Shown in pieces: positions 13,567-14,732 of a stretch of DNA of 14,732 nucleotides. The stretch is from Oscillospiraceae bacterium (GTDB lineage: Bacteria > Bacillota > Clostridia > Oscillospirales > Oscillospiraceae). Every line of letters begins with the position of its first letter. Position 1 is the stretch's first letter. Position numbers and translations under genes: made by a program. The notes under the pieces are model-generated. The model was given only the letters and a program-made list of their open reading frames with translations. It was not told the DNA's origin and did no database searches. The stretch spans positions 1 to 14,732 of the forward strand of contig JAISKU010000088.1 in the NCBI GenBank assembly GCA_031261245.1. The letters run 5' to 3'.

Positions 13567-14732
13567 ATGAATTTTGACGCGGGGGAATTTGATATCGCGG
13601 TTATCGGCGCGGGCCACGCGGGGATTGAGGCGGCGCTCGCGGGGGCGCGGCTCGGTCTGCGCGTCGTGTGCTTCACGATAAACCTCGACGCGGTGGGCAA
13701 CATGCCGTGCAACCCCGCGATAGGCGGCACGGGCAAGGGTCATCTCGTGCGGGAGCTCGACGCGCTCGGCGGGGAGATGGCGCGCGCCGCCGACCGCGCG
13801 GCGATACAGTACCGTCTGCTCAACCGCGGGAAAGGGCCGGCGGTGCACTCTCTGCGCGTTCAGGCGGACAGGCGCGAGTATCAGAAGATAATGAAGCACA
13901 CGCTGGAGTTGCAGGAGAATTTGAGCCTGAAACAGGCGGAGATCGTCGAGATTTTGACGGAGGACGGCGCGGTGTCGGGCGTCGTGACGCGCAATGGCGG
14001 CGTGTACGCAGTGCGCGCGGCTGTTATATGCTCCGGGACGTACCTGAACGGGCGCACGATAGTCGGTGAGACGCTGCGCGAGGGCGGGCCGGACGGAATG
14101 TTCGCGGCGACGGAGCTGTCCGGCAACCTGCGCGCGCTGGGGCTGTCGCTGCGGCGGTTTAAGACGGGCACGCCGCCGCGCGTGAACGCGCGGAGCGTGG
14201 ATTTTACGCGGATGGATATCCAGCGCGGCGACGCGGAGCCAATTCCGTGCTCGTTTGAGACTACAGCGCCGCTCGTGAGCCGCGCGGCGTGCTATCTGAC
14301 GTACACGAATGAGAAAACGCACGAGGTGATACGCGAGAATCTGCACCGCAGCCCGCTCTACTCCGGCGTTATCGAGGGCGTGGGGCCGCGCTACTGCCCG
14401 TCGATTGAGGACAAGGTCGTGCGCTTCGCCGACAAGCCGCGCCACCAGATTTTTATTGAGCCGATGGGGTTGGAGACGGAGGAGCTGTACATTCAGGGCT
14501 TCTCGTCGAGTATGCCCGAGGACGTGCAGATAAAGATGCTGCGCACGCTGCCCGGGCTCGAGCGCGCCGACATGCAGCGCCCCGCCTACGCGATCGAGTA
14601 CGACTGCGTGGATCCGCTGACGCTGTATCCGACGCTCGAATCCAAGGTCGTGCGCGGGCTGTACGGCGCGGGGCAGTTTTGCGGCACGTCGGGGTACGAG
14701 GAGGCGGCGGTGCAGGGGCTTATCGCGGGCGT
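13567..14732 (+). CDS. mnmG: tRNA uridine-34 carboxymethylaminomethyl modification enzyme MnmG, cut by the window edge
   Basis: With MnmE (not in the window) this FAD protein installs the 5-(carboxymethyl)aminomethyl group on U34 of several tRNAs. 388 codons are visible of about 620-630. Motifs are VIGAGHAGIEAALAGARLG (12-30), the FAD loop; NMPCNPAIGGTGKGHLVREL (45-64), which includes the conserved Cys48; and FKTGTPPRV. GPRYCPSIEDKVVRF is the first GidA signature, with the second catalytic Cys. AGQFCGTSGYEEAAVQG is the second signature, where Cys replaces the usual Asn/Thr. The ATG at 13567 follows GAGAGG about 11 nt upstream and lies 14 nt after the flavoprotein gene. The C-terminal tRNA- and MnmE-binding part lies beyond the edge. 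Confidence 0.96.
   Translation, partial: MNFDAGEFDIAVIGAGHAGIEAALAGARLGLRVVCFTINLDAVGNMPCNPAIGGTGKGHLVRELDALGGEMARAADRAAIQYRLLNRGKGPAVHSLRVQADRREYQKIMKHTLELQENLSLKQAEIVEILTEDGAVSGVVTRNGGVYAVRAAVICSGTYLNGRTIVGETLREGGPDGMFAATELSGNLRALGLSLRRFKTGTPPRVNARSVDFTRMDIQRGDAEPIPCSFETTAPLVSRAACYLTYTNEKTHEVIRENLHRSPLYSGVIEGVGPRYCPSIEDKVVRFADKPRHQIFIEPMGLETEELYIQGFSSSMPEDVQIKMLRTLPGLERADMQRPAYAIEYDCVDPLTLYPTLESKVVRGLYGAGQFCGTSGYEEAAVQGLIAG

Noticed and set aside
13351..14445. 364-codon open frame on the - strand opposite mnmG
   Set aside because: Arg/Ala/His-rich antisense shadow crossing two real genes.

Overview
The window looks like chromosome from a GC-rich, spore-forming member of the Bacillota (Clostridia, probably an Oscillospirales-like gut or sediment lineage). 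Support for this: a SipL-type spore coat protein with its own sigma-E-like promoter, a YtvI-type sporulation membrane protein, AGGAGG-like ribosome binding sites, rho-independent terminators, an S-layer-homology surface protein, and several short palindromic intergenic repeats of kinds that I recall from Clostridia and other anaerobes. The taxonomic call is inference; no rRNA or tRNA gene is present.

Positions 1-8510 are read leftwards. A tight operon starts from a clear sigma-A promoter (4477-4505). It encodes an EF-G-like GTPase, then a polytopic FtsW/RodA-type glycosyltransferase carrying an N-terminal FHA domain, then a class B penicillin-binding protein cut by the left edge. The last two overlap by ATGA and form the usual SEDS/bPBP pair for septal or lateral peptidoglycan. 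Upstream of that promoter lies a perfect terminator (4549-4577) that ends the monocistronic sipL gene (4587-6125), which is preceded by a sigma-E-like promoter. Then come about 650 bp without a gene, packed with different palindromic repeats. A second leftward operon (8510 to 6776) encodes YtvI and two half-length TauE/SafE (TSUP) membrane proteins, each with one four-helix half of a normal transporter.

Positions 8634-11047 are read rightwards: homoserine dehydrogenase (hom, with a shortened C-terminus) and aspartokinase (lysC, with a probable internal start for a separate beta subunit), the branch enzymes of aspartate-family amino acid synthesis. A repeat of the same family as those at 6.6-6.8 kb sits between them, and a 15-bp hairpin follows lysC. 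A leftward gene for a secreted protein with three SLH domains (11115-12332) converges on lysC.

Positions 12482 to the right edge are read rightwards: a geranylgeranyl-reductase-like flavoprotein 14 bp ahead of mnmG, the tRNA uridine-34 modification enzyme, which is cut by the right edge.

I do not see a defence system, CRISPR array, prophage or intact insertion sequence. The least ordinary items are the FHA-SEDS fusion next to a PBP, the paired half-TSUP genes behind ytvI, and the repeat cluster, one copy of which supplies the stop codon of a gene.
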